Assembly: GCA_031761405.1 (NCBI GenBank)
Contig: JASEVX010000011.1
Location: forward strand, 18,961,008-19,025,007
Length of the DNA stretch: 64,000 nt
Source: Serripes groenlandicus
Lineage: Eukaryota; Mollusca; Bivalvia; Cardiida; Cardiidae
Direction: 5' to 3'
The notes under the pieces: generated by a model
Seen by the model: only the letters and a program-made list of their open reading frames with translations
Told to the model about the DNA's origin: nothing
Databases searched by the model: none
Made by a program: the position numbers and the translations under genes
Shown: positions 48,246 to 60,284 of the stretch, piece after piece
Layout: each line of letters opens with the position of its first letter
Numbering within the stretch: position 1 is the stretch's first letter

Positions 48246-48657
48246 ACAATGGTGCCGAAAGCCTGTCTGGCAAAAAAATAGGGTTCGGGGAGTGAAAATG
48301 TTTTCAAAGATGATTCATTAGTCAGAAAACTAAGGTTTGTGACACTACAATACACAAACACTTTATAAACGAATCGTGAAGCTGCAATACATGTGGCTGC
48401 AAAAGATCTCGTTCAAGTGTACGAGTATCACTTACAAGTTTGACCCGAAACATGGAGTTATAGCGCAACGCTCGTGTAGTTAAGACAAAACTACGACTTC
48501 TAATGAACCCTACCCTTACATGTTAATAACTGAAATACTACAACTTGTAATGAACCTACCGCTACATGTAAATACTACAATACTACACCTTTTAATGTAG
48601 TGTAGCCATTACTACCAGTTTTAAAAGTCTTTGATAGGAGTATGTATGTGATAGCAA

Positions 48658-49053
48658 ATTGTGGCAATAAATCTACATTAAATCTACTTTACGGTCTACA
48701 AACTGCAAATTGTGAAAATCAATCTACAAGCCTGTGCTAAATGGGACATTCAATGTGCCACATGTGACGTAATCCACAATCTGTGCTAACTGTGATTTCA
48801 ACATACAAACCGGTGCCATAAGATAAACACAATTCAACGGAAAGTTTTAGGCTACCATGTTATGTATGTTTCATGTAAATCATACATACTTCAAACTGTA
48901 ACATTACTACACAAACCTGTACCCCAAAATATTAAAAACCAGCATATAAGGATGTAAAAGTCTAAGTAAACAAACCAGTGCAGAAGAAGACGGGCTAAAA
49001 AAGGAGATTATCCTTACTTTAGAGCCCAAAAACCATCATAGAGGTATCATAGA
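48658..49053. other. Unique insert in duplication copy 3
   Basis: About 400 bp with no counterpart in copies 1 and 2 (AATCTACATTAAATCTACTTTACGG...AGAGGTATCATAGAGGTATAA). No inverted ends are evident. It may be retained ancestral sequence or an insertion. Confidence 0.65.
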
Positions 49054-49469
49054 GGTATAACAAAAATTATTATTTTAATGAAGCTTACTCCAGTGTTATA
49101 TGATTCACTCAATATTGACATTGACCTTTGAGCGACACTTATTAGCATGTGAAACGCCGTCTCGTCTAGGTGAATAAATTAGTCCGTTATTTTGTATCTT
49201 TTTTTTTAAAGTTATAGATGACTGTTGACAATAACAGCTTGAGAAAACTGTGTTTCACCCGGGTCTTTATTTTACGTTTGACCTTCATTTAGGTCATTGA
49301 CCTTTTAATATCCATTGATTCTTCATATATCTCATCAAGGAGATCAACTGTGCCAAGTGACATTATTTGCAAACTTATAGAAGCTTTACTTTTTTTAATT
49401 TAAACTTATTTATTTTATATCGATTGCGAAACAAGCTTTAAGCTTATATTAATCACGCTCGATGTCTGC

Positions 49470-49605
49470 TTCCTGGAAACTTAACCAGTACTCGCGCCGT
49501 TCTTGTGGAAAAATCCCAAAGGCAGAACCCGCTCATCACGGGATTCGAACCCGGGACGCTTTACCTGTGTACCACTGTCTGAGCTTTAGTCTTCACGCAC
49601 ATTTA
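49470..49605 (-). mobile_element. SINE S4, duplication unit 3
   Basis: Same sequence as 45695-45840, nearly unchanged. Confidence 0.7.
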
Positions 49606-49723
49606 TTTTATATCGGGCTCATTTAGCTGCAATCCTGGATTTTAATGCGACAAAGCATGTACAAGCTGTACACAAAGTGAACATTGTTAACAGCAGTATA
49701 TATATAATTGCGTTACTTTATGT

Positions 49724-49922
49724 GTAACCCTTTCCCTCATACGACAATTCTGCATTGAAAATCTCTATAATTGAATGGATAACCTATGACTCAAAGTGGA
49801 AAAACATTGTGACAAAAGAAGAAATTGCACGTTTTGTGCAATTTCTTCTTTTGTCACTATGTTTCCAAAAATCCGTCTGCTGCAAAGGCGTCCGAAAGCG
49901 TCTATATGAGGGAAAGGGTTAA
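49724..49922. mobile_element. MITE-A copy 17 (unit 3)
   Basis: Left end GTAACCCTTTCCCTCATACGAC with an internal deletion of the GCAGCAGACGAC arm; right end ATGAGGGAAAGGGTTAA intact. Confidence 0.85.
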
Positions 49923-50125
49923 CTCTTTCCCACGTACAGTAAATCTGCAGCAGACGACATTGGAAAAACATTTCAGCAAAAATATGAAAGTATCTCCTTT
50001 ATATGAAATCATAATTATTAAACATGTTTGAAAACATTGTGGCAAATGAGAAATTGCTCATCATGAGTAATTTCTACCTTTGCCACAATGTTTTCAAAAG
50101 TAGTCTGCTGCAAAACCACCACAAC
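49919..50125. mobile_element. MITE-A copy 18 (unit 3)
   Basis: TTAACTCTTTCCCACGTACAG...core GAGAAATTGCTCATCATGAGTAATTTCTAC...AGTAGTCTGCTGCAAAACCACC. Not interrupted as in units 1 and 2; its right end is lost at the end of the duplication. Confidence 0.75.
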
Positions 50126-50431
50126 GCGTCATAAGGCCTATGTTATAGCATGTCATGGAGAAAGTTAAAGATGCACATTGACTGTGCAGGTACATGTATA
50201 TATAGGGTGTGATGATAAAGTATACGTTATAGAAGTATCATCATACATAGTTTCAAAATACAAACTGTTTTGTTCTCCCTTTAATATGTGCAGGATACAT
50301 ATAAAGTGCCAATAATTTATGTGTATAGCATTTTATGGTGAAGGGTGAGATACTACATATAGGTGAGACACCTTGGCTGTGCAGGTATGTATAACTGTGA
50401 TACAATCGTATGACACACAATATTGTTTAGC

Positions 50432-50712
50432 CGAGCCCCGATAGCTAATTCCGTAGCGACGCCGGCTGTCAATCCAGGGGCTGTGAGTTCGAACTCTAGC
50501 TCGGTCAATACTCTTTCCTGACGTCACTGTGACAAGCGGCATTCGTCTTCTACCCATGGGCTTACAGTCTATGTGGAAAAGCAGCCAGTTGCTTGGAAAG
50601 AATGTTGTGTGGAGTACTGGTTTGAGAAAGCCAGGAAAAGTAGGTAAACTGGCCGCCTTGATATGACTGACAAAATTGTTAAAAATGGCGTTTAACCCAA
50701 ATCATTCAATCA
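50432..50712 (+). mobile_element. SINE S1
   Basis: Head CCCCGATAGCTAATTCCGTAGCGACGC with GAGTTCGAACTCTAGCTCGG, body CTATGTGGAAAAGCAGCCAGTTGCTTGG, tail GATATGACTGACAAAATTGTTAAAAATGGCGTTTAACCC. Confidence 0.85.
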
Positions 50713-50826
50713 CATTATTGTTTCCATGTATAAGCAAACAAACTCTTATACCATTATAACATAACTGTAATGTTTGTTGTGCCATCCAATCGAGGTACAT
50801 GCGTATAGATAGGGTAAAACAACATA

Positions 50827-51091
50827 TGAGCCGTCCCGCGAGAAAACCAATATTGTGGACTCTGCGTAAAGTATCGACCCGGATCAGCCTAAGCATGCAG
50901 CGCAGGCTAACCTGGATGGACACCTTTCGCCTTTTGTGGTTTTTTTCTGTTTCAGGAAACATTTCTCTATAGCTCTATCCCCCTGTGTCGGAATGTGTCG
51001 GCCTGGATTAGTCTGCGCGGACTGCGCAGGCTGATCTGGGTCGATACATTACGCAGAGACCATAATGTTGGTTTTCTCGTGGAACGGCTTA
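50827..51091. mobile_element. MITE-F copy 1
   Basis: Ends TGAGCCGTCCCGCGAGAAAACCAA and its mirror TTGGTTTTCTCGTGGAACGGCTTA, with further inverted GACTCTGCGTAA / TTACGCAGAG. The right half has a strong GCGCGGACTGCGC hairpin. The flanks are TA at both sides, as for Tc1/mariner-type insertion. Confidence 0.88.
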
Positions 51092-51164
51092 TATATCTAT
51101 TATAGCAGTCTCAACATGAAAACATCTAAACTATCCCTGTACTGTAAAATATAAAGAAGTTAAA

Positions 51165-51310
51165 TTAAAGGTGCTGAACTCCAGATGGAGATCAAAGTTA
51201 TGAAATGTTAAAACTTCTTCAAATATTGCTCATAGTGACAAAAAGTAAGTAATAAGTAGTTCCAACACTATTTTGGCAGTAAATGTTGAAAAACTGTCAA
51301 TTGACAGGGG
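51165..51310. repeat. Short dispersed repeat (GGTGCTGAACTCCAGA)
   Basis: AAAGGTGCTGAACTCCAGA at left and AAATGTTGAAAAACTGTCAATTGACAG at right; both ends recur near 22705 and 22917 in intron 1 of the LU-domain gene, in a different arrangement. Confidence 0.5.
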
Positions 51311-51585
51311 CGTTTCGCCACTATCTCATAGCGAAGCTGCTTTCGAAAAGTCGGATTAAAGCTGCAACCGCAGTCCACATGTGTATACCTACACCAACAT
51401 CGAGTTTTGATTGGTTATAATCTGCCTTTTCAACGATTTCATTGGTTCGACCGAATCACAAAACCCTCCGCTTGCATAAATTTATGAGACAAAATAGTTT
51501 CTATGAATGAAACTCACTCTGAACTATGGTTGACCTCAATGTCAGTAGTGTGAGGTAACGTCGACCGTTCTGTGACCCCATTAGT

Positions 51586-52400
51586 TTACAACAGTCGACT
51601 TATAGAGAAATGTGCAAAGCACTGTAAATACAATTATTGAAAGGAGTTGAAACCATTGTGGCAAAAGTAGAAATTGCCTACGAAAAGCAATTTTCCCTTT
51701 TGTCACAATGTTTTCGATTGTCGTCTGCTGCACATGCATCTGTAAGCGTCTGTAGGCGGAAAATGGTTACATCCTTCCCATGGAAGCGGAACCCTTTCCG
51801 TGATACTATAACAGTTCGAATATTTAAAAAATATTGTTGAAAATGGAGCTATTGCTGACAATGAGCAATTCCTCCTTTTCACACAATGCTTTCAAACACG
51901 TTTCAAATTAATTCTTTTCATATTTAAACGTTTTACTATGGACGTTCTTTCCCTCTTTCTCCCTTCCGGACACATTTTGAATAACATGCTAGAGATGAAT
52001 GATTACGAGCAATTTTGCCTTACATCAAGGGGAAAAATATATAGTTGAAACCTTTGTGGAAAAAGAGGAAATGGGTCATGATAAACAATTCTGCAGCCGT
52101 CTGCTGCACATGCGTCAAAAAGCGACTGTAAGCGGGAAAGGGTTGAACCGTTCCCGTTATAGCTACTTAGTTACAAACAAATGTTGAAAGTATATTTGCA
52201 AACGGAGCAATTGCTGACAATGAGCAATTCCTCCTTTTCAAACAATGCTTTGAAACATGAATCAATTTGTTTCTATAACCTAGATAACGAAAACATTTGT
52301 CTACAGTTATTATTTTAACCTTTGCCCCTTTTAGACACATTTGACTAACCTTAACAGATGAATGATAATCAACAAGTTTGTCTTTTTCCACAATGTTTTC
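51586..52400. mobile_element. Cluster of decayed MITE-A copies
   Basis: Cores at about 51665 (GTAGAAATTGCCTACGAAAAGCAATTTTCC), 51850 (TGCTGACAATGAGCAATTCCTCC) and 52210 (same), with arms GTCGTCTGCTGCACATGCATCT and GGAAAGGGTTGAACC. At least three copies, the last two related by local duplication. Confidence 0.6.
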
Positions 52401-52742
52401 ATCACTATTCAAAATCATACTTTTATTAATTCAGGTCAATAGTTATGCCTTAGTTCAGGTAAATAGTTATGCCTTAGTTCAATGTTGTTTGCTGTATATT
52501 TAGTCTATGTGGTCAAGGTTAAGGAATACTGTAAACAAACTTGTTACAACATAATTCGTCCAAAGAGAGAGGTCCTACTGTGTATACATGCCATGAAATA
52601 ATGTTACAAACGGTCTCACCGCTACTGGGGAATTGTTGGTAAAACAGGTCGCGTTTTGTGTTGAATATTCTCATGTGTCGCTGTATGTAGACCCTACTAG
52701 GAAATAGAAATTAAATCTACAAATTATAGATAAGTTAATTTC
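52401..52742. other. Mostly unassigned, with a 24-bp duplication
   Basis: TTCAGGTAAATAGTTATGCCTTAG appears twice near 52433-52480. Nothing else recognised. Confidence 0.5.
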
Positions 52743-52968
52743 AACATTGATTGATTGGGATTTAACGCCGTTTTTAACATTTCTTCAGTCATATCACGGC
52801 GGCCAGTTCACCTACAAATGTATTTCCTGGTTTTCTCAAACCAGTACTCCTCACAACAATCTTCCCAAGCAACTGGCTGCGTTTCCACATAGACTTAGCC
52901 ATTGGTGAAAGACGAATGACGCATGTCGCATTGACTTTTGTCAAACGTCGGAAAGAAATTTGGCCGAA
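52743..52968 (-). mobile_element. SINE S1, head truncated
   Basis: Tail TTGATTGATTGGGATTTAACGCCG and body CCAGTTCACCTACAAATG...CAACTGGCTGCGTTTCCACATAGAC...CATTGACTTTTGTC match S1; it stops at GGCCGAATTTG. Confidence 0.85.
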
Positions 52969-53489
52969 TTTGTCAACACATCCGAGTTATAACCGCAAGG
53001 TCATTATTTATTTTATTATTGAGAAGCTTCTAGCGATTTTGGGACTAAAATTATAATGTATATGCATTTGCGTTAATTTAAGACTCAACGTTCATCAACG
53101 TGTAATATAGTCCTAGATGTATCTGTTGACAAATAAACTAGAAATGTAGTCTAAATAGGTTTTTGAAAATTAACCTTGACGGTCCGGTCCCGTTTCGGAG
53201 ATACAATTAAATTGCAAAAACTTTACAAATACCATAATCTAAGCTGACGTGTTTTGACGCATCGAACCAGTCTTCTGTAATCAATACTTGAGTTGTCTCC
53301 GTCTGTAAAGCTTGGAGGTATAATCCGGCGTCCGGCCGGCTGTTTGCCTGAATGTGCATTCGTCCGTCCGTCATGGATTGCATGTATTGGTTAACAAGTT
53401 GTTTCTGTATGGCAGATTTATTTCAAAGTGGTCACAATTATACCCGTGTGATCAGGAGAACGGCAAAGTACTAGGTATATAACTCTGGT
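52969..53489. other. No feature recognised
   Basis: Contains GTCCGGCCGGC and CGTCCGTCCGTC near 53335-53375, which may be part of an old retroelement; no clear boundary. Confidence 0.4.
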
Positions 53490-53920
53490 CTGTTTTTTCA
53501 GTTATCTCCATTTTTCCTTATTTAGTTCAGCGATTGTCTCAATTAACTTTCATTGTATCAATTTCAAACTTGGTTTGTATGTAACTTATGACCTACATAT
53601 TTGCAGTGCACCATTACCATAAATTAAGCATGCTGCGTTTGGAGTGTGTATATTTTTGTCTTTCAATGTTCTCCCTTATTATATGCAACACATGCGTTCC
53701 GTGAAATTCCCTTTTTCGTTAATGAGTGCTTCCCCAAGATTTGTACTTCGTCAAATCTAATCTGTTTTTTAGGTGTAAACTCAATTTTTTCATTTCTTCG
53801 GTTATTGTCTCAATATATGTCCAATATATCAATTTAAGACTTGGTGTATAGGAAACTCAGAGCTGCAATTGTGCAGTGCAAAAGAAACATAACTCTATCA
53901 TGCTTTCGATCGTCTTTCAT
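53490..53920. repeat. Two diverged copies of a ~270-bp-spaced unit
   Basis: TTTTTCAGTTATCTCCATT...GATTGTCTCAATTAAC...ATCAATTTCAAACTTGGT...TGCAGTGCA recurs as TTTCATTTCTTCGGTTATTGTCTCAATATA...ATCAATTTAAGACTTGGT...TGCAGTGCA. Probably an ageing retroelement tail. Confidence 0.5.
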
Positions 53921-54399
53921 TTATCAGCATGATTACAATATACATTGTGGATCTTTAGTGATTTCTGACCTAGAAATATTTTAATTAAGGGTAGCTGCTC
54001 GGATTTTTTTTGTCAATCTTTTGTCCTTCGATATTTTGTTTATACAAGAAAAGGGTAAAACTTTGACAAATGAGGTATATGTTATTGGCAGGCAATATGT
54101 GTTGCTTCAAACATTTTTGGTTTGGTTTGTTTAAAGGTCATTGTTTCATTGTTTCAACAATGTTTGTCCATATGATCTATGCCATATGTTTTCAATTTAC
54201 ATATGCCCCCTATACCATCAGCGCTTTCAGCGCTTTGATTAAAACTTTGACTATACTATGTTTCTGGATTTCAGCACCTTTAATGCTTATAACCTTTTAT
54301 GGAGAAGTATCACGCTACACCTTCGATATGCAGGTATATAAGAGGAGGGAGAGACAGATAACGTTTACCTTTAAGAAGTGTCACAGTGAATTCATACTA

Positions 54400-54646
54400 T
54401 AGGTATATTATATACATAATCATTGATTGGTTTGTTATGTTACAGTGGGTGAAAATAACAAGAAGAGGACATATGTACGTATTTGTGTTTATTACAGCCT
54501 GACGTGACGTTATACACAGTGTGCTATAATATATATACATAATCATTGATTGGTTTGTTATGTTAAAGTGGGTGAAACTAACAACAAGAGGACATATGTA
54601 CGTATTTGTGTTTATTACAGCCTGACGTGACGTTATACACTGTGTG
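54400..54646. repeat. Two tandem copies of a 123-bp unit
   Basis: CATTGATTGGTTTGTTATGTTA...GCCTGACGTGACGTTATACAC at 54421 and 54544 with few differences. Confidence 0.92.
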
Positions 54647-54762
54647 TAGGAAACACACGTAACAGGTATGTATGTGTCTCAGTTAATTATGTAGTGTAAT
54701 AAAGCGTCATGTGTAAACAGATACATGTATGTGTAAATGGTATAGTTTGTACATATCTGTCA

Positions 54763-54990
54763 TTAGCCCTTTCGCACATATACAAAATCTGCAGCAGACA
54801 ACTTTGAAAAACATTTAGTAAAACATATGGAAACTCTCCATAAATGAAAGAATAATTATTACATAAAATTGAAAACGTTGCGGCAACAGGAGAAGTTGCT
54901 AAACATGAGCAATTTCTCCTTTCGCAACAATGTTTTAAAATGTCGGTCTGCTGCAGAGCGTCCGAAAGTGTCTATACGTGGGAAAGGATT
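54763..54990. mobile_element. MITE-A copy 19
   Basis: TTAGCCCTTTCGCACATATAC...GCAGCAGACAACTTTG...core GAGAAGTTGCTAAACATGAGCAATTTCTCC...CGTGGGAAAGGATTT. Confidence 0.82.
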
Positions 54991-55392
54991 TGTAAATATT
55001 ATGATAAGAGTGTATCCATTGTTGATTACCATATGCGAGTTTACATGACGTCGAACAACATACTGACGTATATTTCAAGCATCAATCTAGATCAAACCGC
55101 ACACTCGAAAAGATTTAACTGAATTTATTATCAATTGAACGTTTATTAGAGAACGTATATTATGATAAACCTGACATTGAACTACTCAACATAATAAATT
55201 TCTCCTTTTTCAAAAACATTTTGCGATACGCGTAAACGTTGCCTTTATCTGGGAGATTTTTTAATCATTAATACTTGTGATTTAAACGTTACATGTAGAT
55301 GTAAATATATGCACGATACATATTTAATTTGATCCTGTTAAACATGGTATTTATTATACGTATGCGTTGATAAATCCAATTCGCTATCAAGT

Positions 55393-55606
55393 TTAACTCT
55401 TTCAGCGCCACAGGCAATTTTGAGGTTTTTGCAAACAATGCAGATTCAGGTGAGTCAGCTCGTAACAAGCTGTCTCACCTGAAATCAACATTGTTTGCCT
55501 TTTAGTTACCAAAATAGTCCAAAACTTTCATAAATTGATAAATGGACACACCCGACTTTGAACATGGAAGAGTCTACTTTAAACAATTCGGCGCTGAAAG
55601 AGTTAA
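55393..55606. mobile_element. MITE-B copy 7
   Basis: TTAACTCTTTCAGCGCC to GGCGCTGAAAGAGTTAA, 214 bp, very close to copy 1 at 3930-4144, so both are probably recent. Confidence 0.9.
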
Positions 55607-55863
55607 GCATTATCACGGCAATCGATGTTTTCACAATCATGAACCGTGACACAGGAACATTTACGTATATGCGTTTAAACTAGGGATGGGAACGAATACT
55701 GAAATTAATACTCGAGTATTCGTTTTCCTTATTCGAATATATTCGAATATTCGTAAGCGGAATCTAAATTCGGTATCCGAAATTAGGTTCATTCCAATAT
55801 TAGTACAATTTAAATTTAAAAAAAATGCCCATTTACCTAATATAGGGGTTATATACGTATATA

Positions 55864-57396
55864 CAAGAGAAAATTGATGCAACGCATCAATGTCGCCGGA
55901 TATCCATAGTGCAGTTATGCATAACACTAACATTATAGTAGTTGAATAAACAGTTATCAACTGAGGGGCATATTGGAACATCAGGGGTGGGGTCAAGTGA
56001 AAATGTATCATAACTTGCATTGTTTTGTCAACGAAGTGAATGATAATTGAAGCCTTTCATTGTTTATGATCAATCTCCATTCCAAAGTAGTTTGACCATA
56101 CACACAACCAACTAATTATTGATCATAAACAGTAATGGAAATGAGTAATCTTGCCAATCATTAGTCTTAGTATGTATGCTTTCATTAAGGAATAATTATA
56201 ATATTTGTGAATTCCACATACACTTTTCAAGATGTTTGTCAGAATATTTGAATTTTATTATTTTTCAATAAAACCACAAAACAGACAATTTAGGATTTGC
56301 ATGCAATAGCACGTCATTTTACCTTTCCTCTTTTAAAGTCAACAGTGGACACCTTTGCAGCAATCTACTTTTAAAACAATGAGATAAGGGTTAAATCGCT
56401 GAAGACATGAGTTTTCTCTTTTTCTCAAAATGATATTAGCTTAGCATCCTAATTATATCATACTTTAACAAATGTTGAAATGTAGTCCAATATTTATAAA
56501 TTAGACCACCTTCGAAATATAATATCAACTAAACAGTTAAATCTCATTGAAATTGTTGTATAATTTAAACTTAATTTCGAACATAAACTTAGCCCTACAA
56601 CATGTTAATTTATTTTAATTCTTTCCTTCCTTTTTTATAATGAAAACAACAAACTACTCATGTTTTAAAATTATATTATGATGAGCGCCCTTGTGTCAAT
56701 GATGCATAACAATATGCAAATCGGAAGCAATATGCCTTTAGGGAATTAAATGACACATTTAAAATTGTCAAGGACGAAATAAATTTGTACGAAAGACCCG
56801 ATTCTTTCTTATTCGCAGAGGTGTCGTTCTTGAAACTCTCTTTATAGGCAGAGAGTGTTCGTTCAAAGTCATTTTTCCATTAAAACCAGTTTTATCTCGG
56901 TTTGTTCTTTTCTTCATTTGTTTCGAACCAAATAAACATTTTAAATCACCTATAATTTACTATTTGTAAGTGAGTGTAAAGAGCGGCTCTCTGCAAAGGA
57001 GATTGATCTACGCAGTTGGTATTCGCGAGTCACGCAGGTGCGCGTAAGTAAACAAATTAGACTGCGACGTAAAGGTTTGTAGTTATCGACTTTTGATTAC
57101 ATGTAGTATATAGTGTAAAATAAAGTATAGCAGTCTAGCTAATAGGGACTGTTTTGTCTTCGTAAATAAAACAAAAAAACATAAATGCGAGTCAAAATAA
57201 AGAAACTGAAAATACCTAAAACATCGGAATATTTATTTCATTTTAGATGTGTCATTACTTAGTGTTTTTAAACAAACACAATTGTAATATGTTCAAGACA
57301 TCTAAATGTGTTTCTTTCTAATAATAATCCCCCCTCCCATGTGATTTCAGAAAACCTATTAAAAATAGAAGTCGCGGGCTCCTGCCCGGCGACTAA
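55864..57396 (+). mobile_element. Helitron-like non-autonomous element, copy 3
   Basis: CAAGAGAAAATTGATGCAACGCATCAATG at the start and GTCGCGGGCTCCTGCCCGGCGACTAA at the end, preceded by A and followed by T. Inverse of copy 2 along its length, without the 75-bp internal duplication. Its CTAA end directly abuts a MITE-F. Confidence 0.62.
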
Positions 57397-57661
57397 TGAG
57401 TCGTCCCGCGAGAAAACCAACATTATGGACTCTGCGTAAAGTATCGATCCGGATCAATCTAAGCATGCCGCGCAGGTTTACCCGGATAGACACGTTTCGC
57501 CTCCTGTGGATTTTCTGTTTCAGGAATCATTAAGCTATACCTCTATCCCCCTGAGACGGAATGTGTTGGCCCGGATCAGTCTGCGCGCGGACTGCGTAGG
57601 CTGATCTGTGTCGATACATTACGCAGAGGTCGAAATGTTGCTTTTCTCGCGGGACGGCTCA
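57397..57661. mobile_element. MITE-F copy 2
   Basis: TGAGTCGTCCCGCGAGAAAACC to GGTCGAAATGTTGCTTTTCTCGCGGGACGGCTCA. Its left end touches the Helitron-like CTAA, so a TA duplication cannot be confirmed here. Confidence 0.88.
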
Positions 57662-57890
57662 TATTACACATTTTCAAAACGTACTCACACTTTTTTTCGC
57701 AACAAATATAAACTCGAATACATTTGTTACAAATGTGATTGCTCTTCGCTCTCGGTTTGAAAGGTATTTCGTGAAGTTGATGTATCTTCGATCGATTTTA
57801 ACTTAATTAAGTTGTGTGTTTTTTTCTTGATACTACTTTATCCTTATTTTACAATTTACTTTTGAATGATACACGTAGGCTTCACATTGG

Positions 57891-58177
57891 TTAAACCTTT
57901 CACAAGTACATACGTTTGCTCGCCAAATGTCGTTATAGCCGAGTTCGAGGGTGAAAAACCCCACAAAACAACAAAATACAGACGCATTCTGCCGTATTTG
58001 CAGCAAACGGCATTTGAAACCATTGTTGCAAAAGTAGAAACTGCTTATGGTGAGAAATTTCTCCGTGTGCCACACTGATTTCAACTCTATTCAATAATTT
58101 AACTTTTTGTTAAAGAGACTTTCCATATTGTTGTCTCAATGGGGTTTACAGATGTATTTTATGTGGGAAAGGATTAA
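57891..58177. mobile_element. MITE-A copy 20
   Basis: TTAAACCTTTCACAAGTACATACG at left; arm GCAGCAAACGGCATTTGAAACCATTG; right end ATGTGGGAAAGGATTAA. An extra segment near 57920-57970 lengthens the left arm. Confidence 0.75.
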
Positions 58178-58324
58178 TGGAATGTCCCATTAATATTATA
58201 ATGTCAATCCGACGCTTTGCATTTACATGATTATAAATCGTCCTGATGATTAGATACGATGGACCAATGTTCGGTACGGATTGCTGCATATCCCATTTGG
58301 ATAGTGCAATAGTGCAATAGTTAT

Positions 58325-59060
58325 GATGGTTTCCAATCAAATTACAACTACTGTCAGTTTGGCAACTCACTGTTGCCAAACAACCCATCAAATAACAGCT
58401 ACTGTCACTTTGGTAGCTCATGGTTGCCAATCAACCAATCACATAACAGCTACTAACATTTTGATAGATCACGGTTCCCAATCCATCAATCAAATTACAC
58501 TTACTATCATTTTGGTAGCTCACGGTTGCAAAACCATCAACCAAATTACTCCTACTATCATTTTGGTATCTGTAGGTTGCAATTCCACCAATCAAATTAC
58601 ACCTACTATCATTTTGGAGCTCACAATTGCCAATCGACCAATCAAATTACATCTACCATCAGTTTGGTAGCTCAAAAATGACAATCCATCAATCAAATTA
58701 CACTTGCTATCATTTTGGTAGCTCACGGTTGCAACACCATCAATCAAATTACTCTTACTATCATTTTGGTATATATGTAGGTTACTATTCCACCAATCAA
58801 ATATCACCTACTATCACTTTGGTAGCTCACAATTGCCAATCGAGCAATCAAATTACATCTACTATCAGTTTGGTAGCTCACAAATGACAATCCATCAATC
58901 AAATTACACCTACTATCATTTTGGTATCTGTAGGTTGCAATTGCACCAATATATTACACCTACTATCATTTTGGTAGCTCTCAATTGCCAATCGACCATT
59001 CAGATTACATCTTCTATCATTTTGGTAGCTCACAATTGCCAATCCAACACTAAAGTTACG
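58325..59060. repeat. 51-bp minisatellite
   Basis: About 14 units of CCAATCAAATTACACCTACTATCATTTTGGTAGCTCACAATTG type, spaced 50-52 bp. Because the period is near a multiple of three, several overlapping open frames appear. Confidence 0.92.
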
Positions 59061-59579
59061 CATTCTATAACTTTGCTTTAACTTGACCAGTGGAATGGCA
59101 ACCGTAAGCTACCAAACTGTTTGACGAAGGAAATCGTAACAACCGCAAGCAATCGTTCTTGCAAATTCGGTATCCACTCAGCTAACAGGAATCATAACAA
59201 ATATTATAAACGAATGCCTAGACAAAGAAACTTGCCGAAATTTCGATACGTAGACATATGCACCAAACCCAACCCTGTCGTGTCAAATAAAAGTTCAATC
59301 AGACAATTAGTAGGAATATCGGATCAATCCGGGTACTCTCGTAACCTCAATTTTGATAGCCGAGTTGAAAACCATTTGTATAAAGGAAAATAGGCCTTTG
59401 GTGCTTTTGACATGCGCATATACATATATAGATATGCGCATACGCCTTGCCAGATCGGCATCTTTTTTGTTAATCATCACGTTATTCAATCATTCTTGCA
59501 AATCGTTATTAACGGTAAACCATTTCACATATGAAGACACATTTGACGCGTTATTGCACGGTTCTTGAAAATAGTGTTG
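59061..59579. other. No feature recognised
   Basis: A 90-codon frame at 59121-59393 is not supported. CATATACATATATAGATATGCG near 59415 is a short dyad. Confidence 0.45.
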
Positions 59580-59809
59580 TTAACCCTTTCCCCATTACGA
59601 CAATTCTGCAGCAGACGACTTTGAACGTATTTTGTCAAAACATAGAAAATCTCCATAATTGAATGCATAACCTCTGACAAAAAGTGGAAAACATTGTGGC
59701 AAAAGGAGAAATTGCACGTTTTGTGCAATTTCTTCTTTTGTCACTATGTTTTCAAAAAGCCGTCTGCTGCAGAGGCGTCAGAAAGCGTCTACATGAGGGA
59801 AAGGCTTAT
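59580..59809. mobile_element. MITE-A copy 21
   Basis: TTAACCCTTTCCCCATTACGAC...GCAGCAGACGACTTTGAACG...core GAGAAATTGCACGTTTTGTGCAATTTCTTC...CCGTCTGCTGC...ATGAGGGAAAGGCTTAT. One of the best-preserved copies. Confidence 0.9.
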
Positions 59810-59940
59810 GATCAGCAATAAATCCTTTTGCAGCATTTTTTCAACAATATACATCTATAATAGAGATTTTCCATATTCAAGAATTGATATTTTCAAAGTC
59901 GTCTGCTGTGCATTTGTTGTTTATCGGAAAGGGTATATAA
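59806..59940. mobile_element. MITE-A right-half fragment
   Basis: Starts in the core (AGCAATAAATCCTTTTGCAGCATTTTTTC) and ends CAAAGTCGTCTGCTGTGCATTTGTTGTTTATCGGAAAGGGTATA. Confidence 0.65.
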
Positions 59941-59944
59941 AGAA

Positions 59945-60284
59945 CAACAGATAACACCGGCAATTCTCGTAAAACTTAATTATTATAGCCGAGTTGGAAC
60001 CCAATTGTTTAAGGAAAATCAACATTTGGTGCTTTGACATCCGCATAGACTTAGATAGACACGCTCATACGTCTTTTCAGAGTGGCATCTTCTCTGTTGA
60101 CTTTCACTTTTGAAATTGTCGTTGTCATTGTTATATCACGTTCTTCAAACATCCTTGTCAACCTTCACGTTAATAGCATCTGCCGGTTTGGGCGTCTGAT
60201 TGCATATGCGTATAGAAAAGACACAAGTGAGTCTGTGTATATGTTTAGTTTTCCCCCACGTCTTGACTGTCAACCTATTGTAAC
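59945..60284. other. No feature recognised
   Basis: Part of a 112-codon frame (60082-60420) that runs into the 5S-derived sequence and is therefore rejected. A segment (GCCGAGTTGGAACCC...TTTAAGGAAAAT...TTTGGTGCTTTGACAT) resembles 59355-59415, so a small local duplication is likely. Confidence 0.45.

Larger units (their letters stand above)
45026..48353. repeat. Tandem segmental duplication, copy 2
   Basis: 3328 bp beginning ACACAAACACTTTATAAACGAATCG. It matches copy 1 across all parts with small indels, so divergence is low. Extra sequence relative to copy 1 includes about 46660-46735 within the interrupted MITE-A. Confidence 0.93.
48354..50135. repeat. Tandem segmental duplication, copy 3, truncated
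   Basis: Begins ACACAAACACTTTATAAACG and runs through the MITE-A pair, then stops before the palindrome and (GAA)n. It contains a 400-bp segment absent from copies 1 and 2. Confidence 0.9.

Noticed and set aside
58146..59081. Frames rich in TNQITPTIILVAHGC-type repeats
   Set aside because: Translation of the 51-bp minisatellite.
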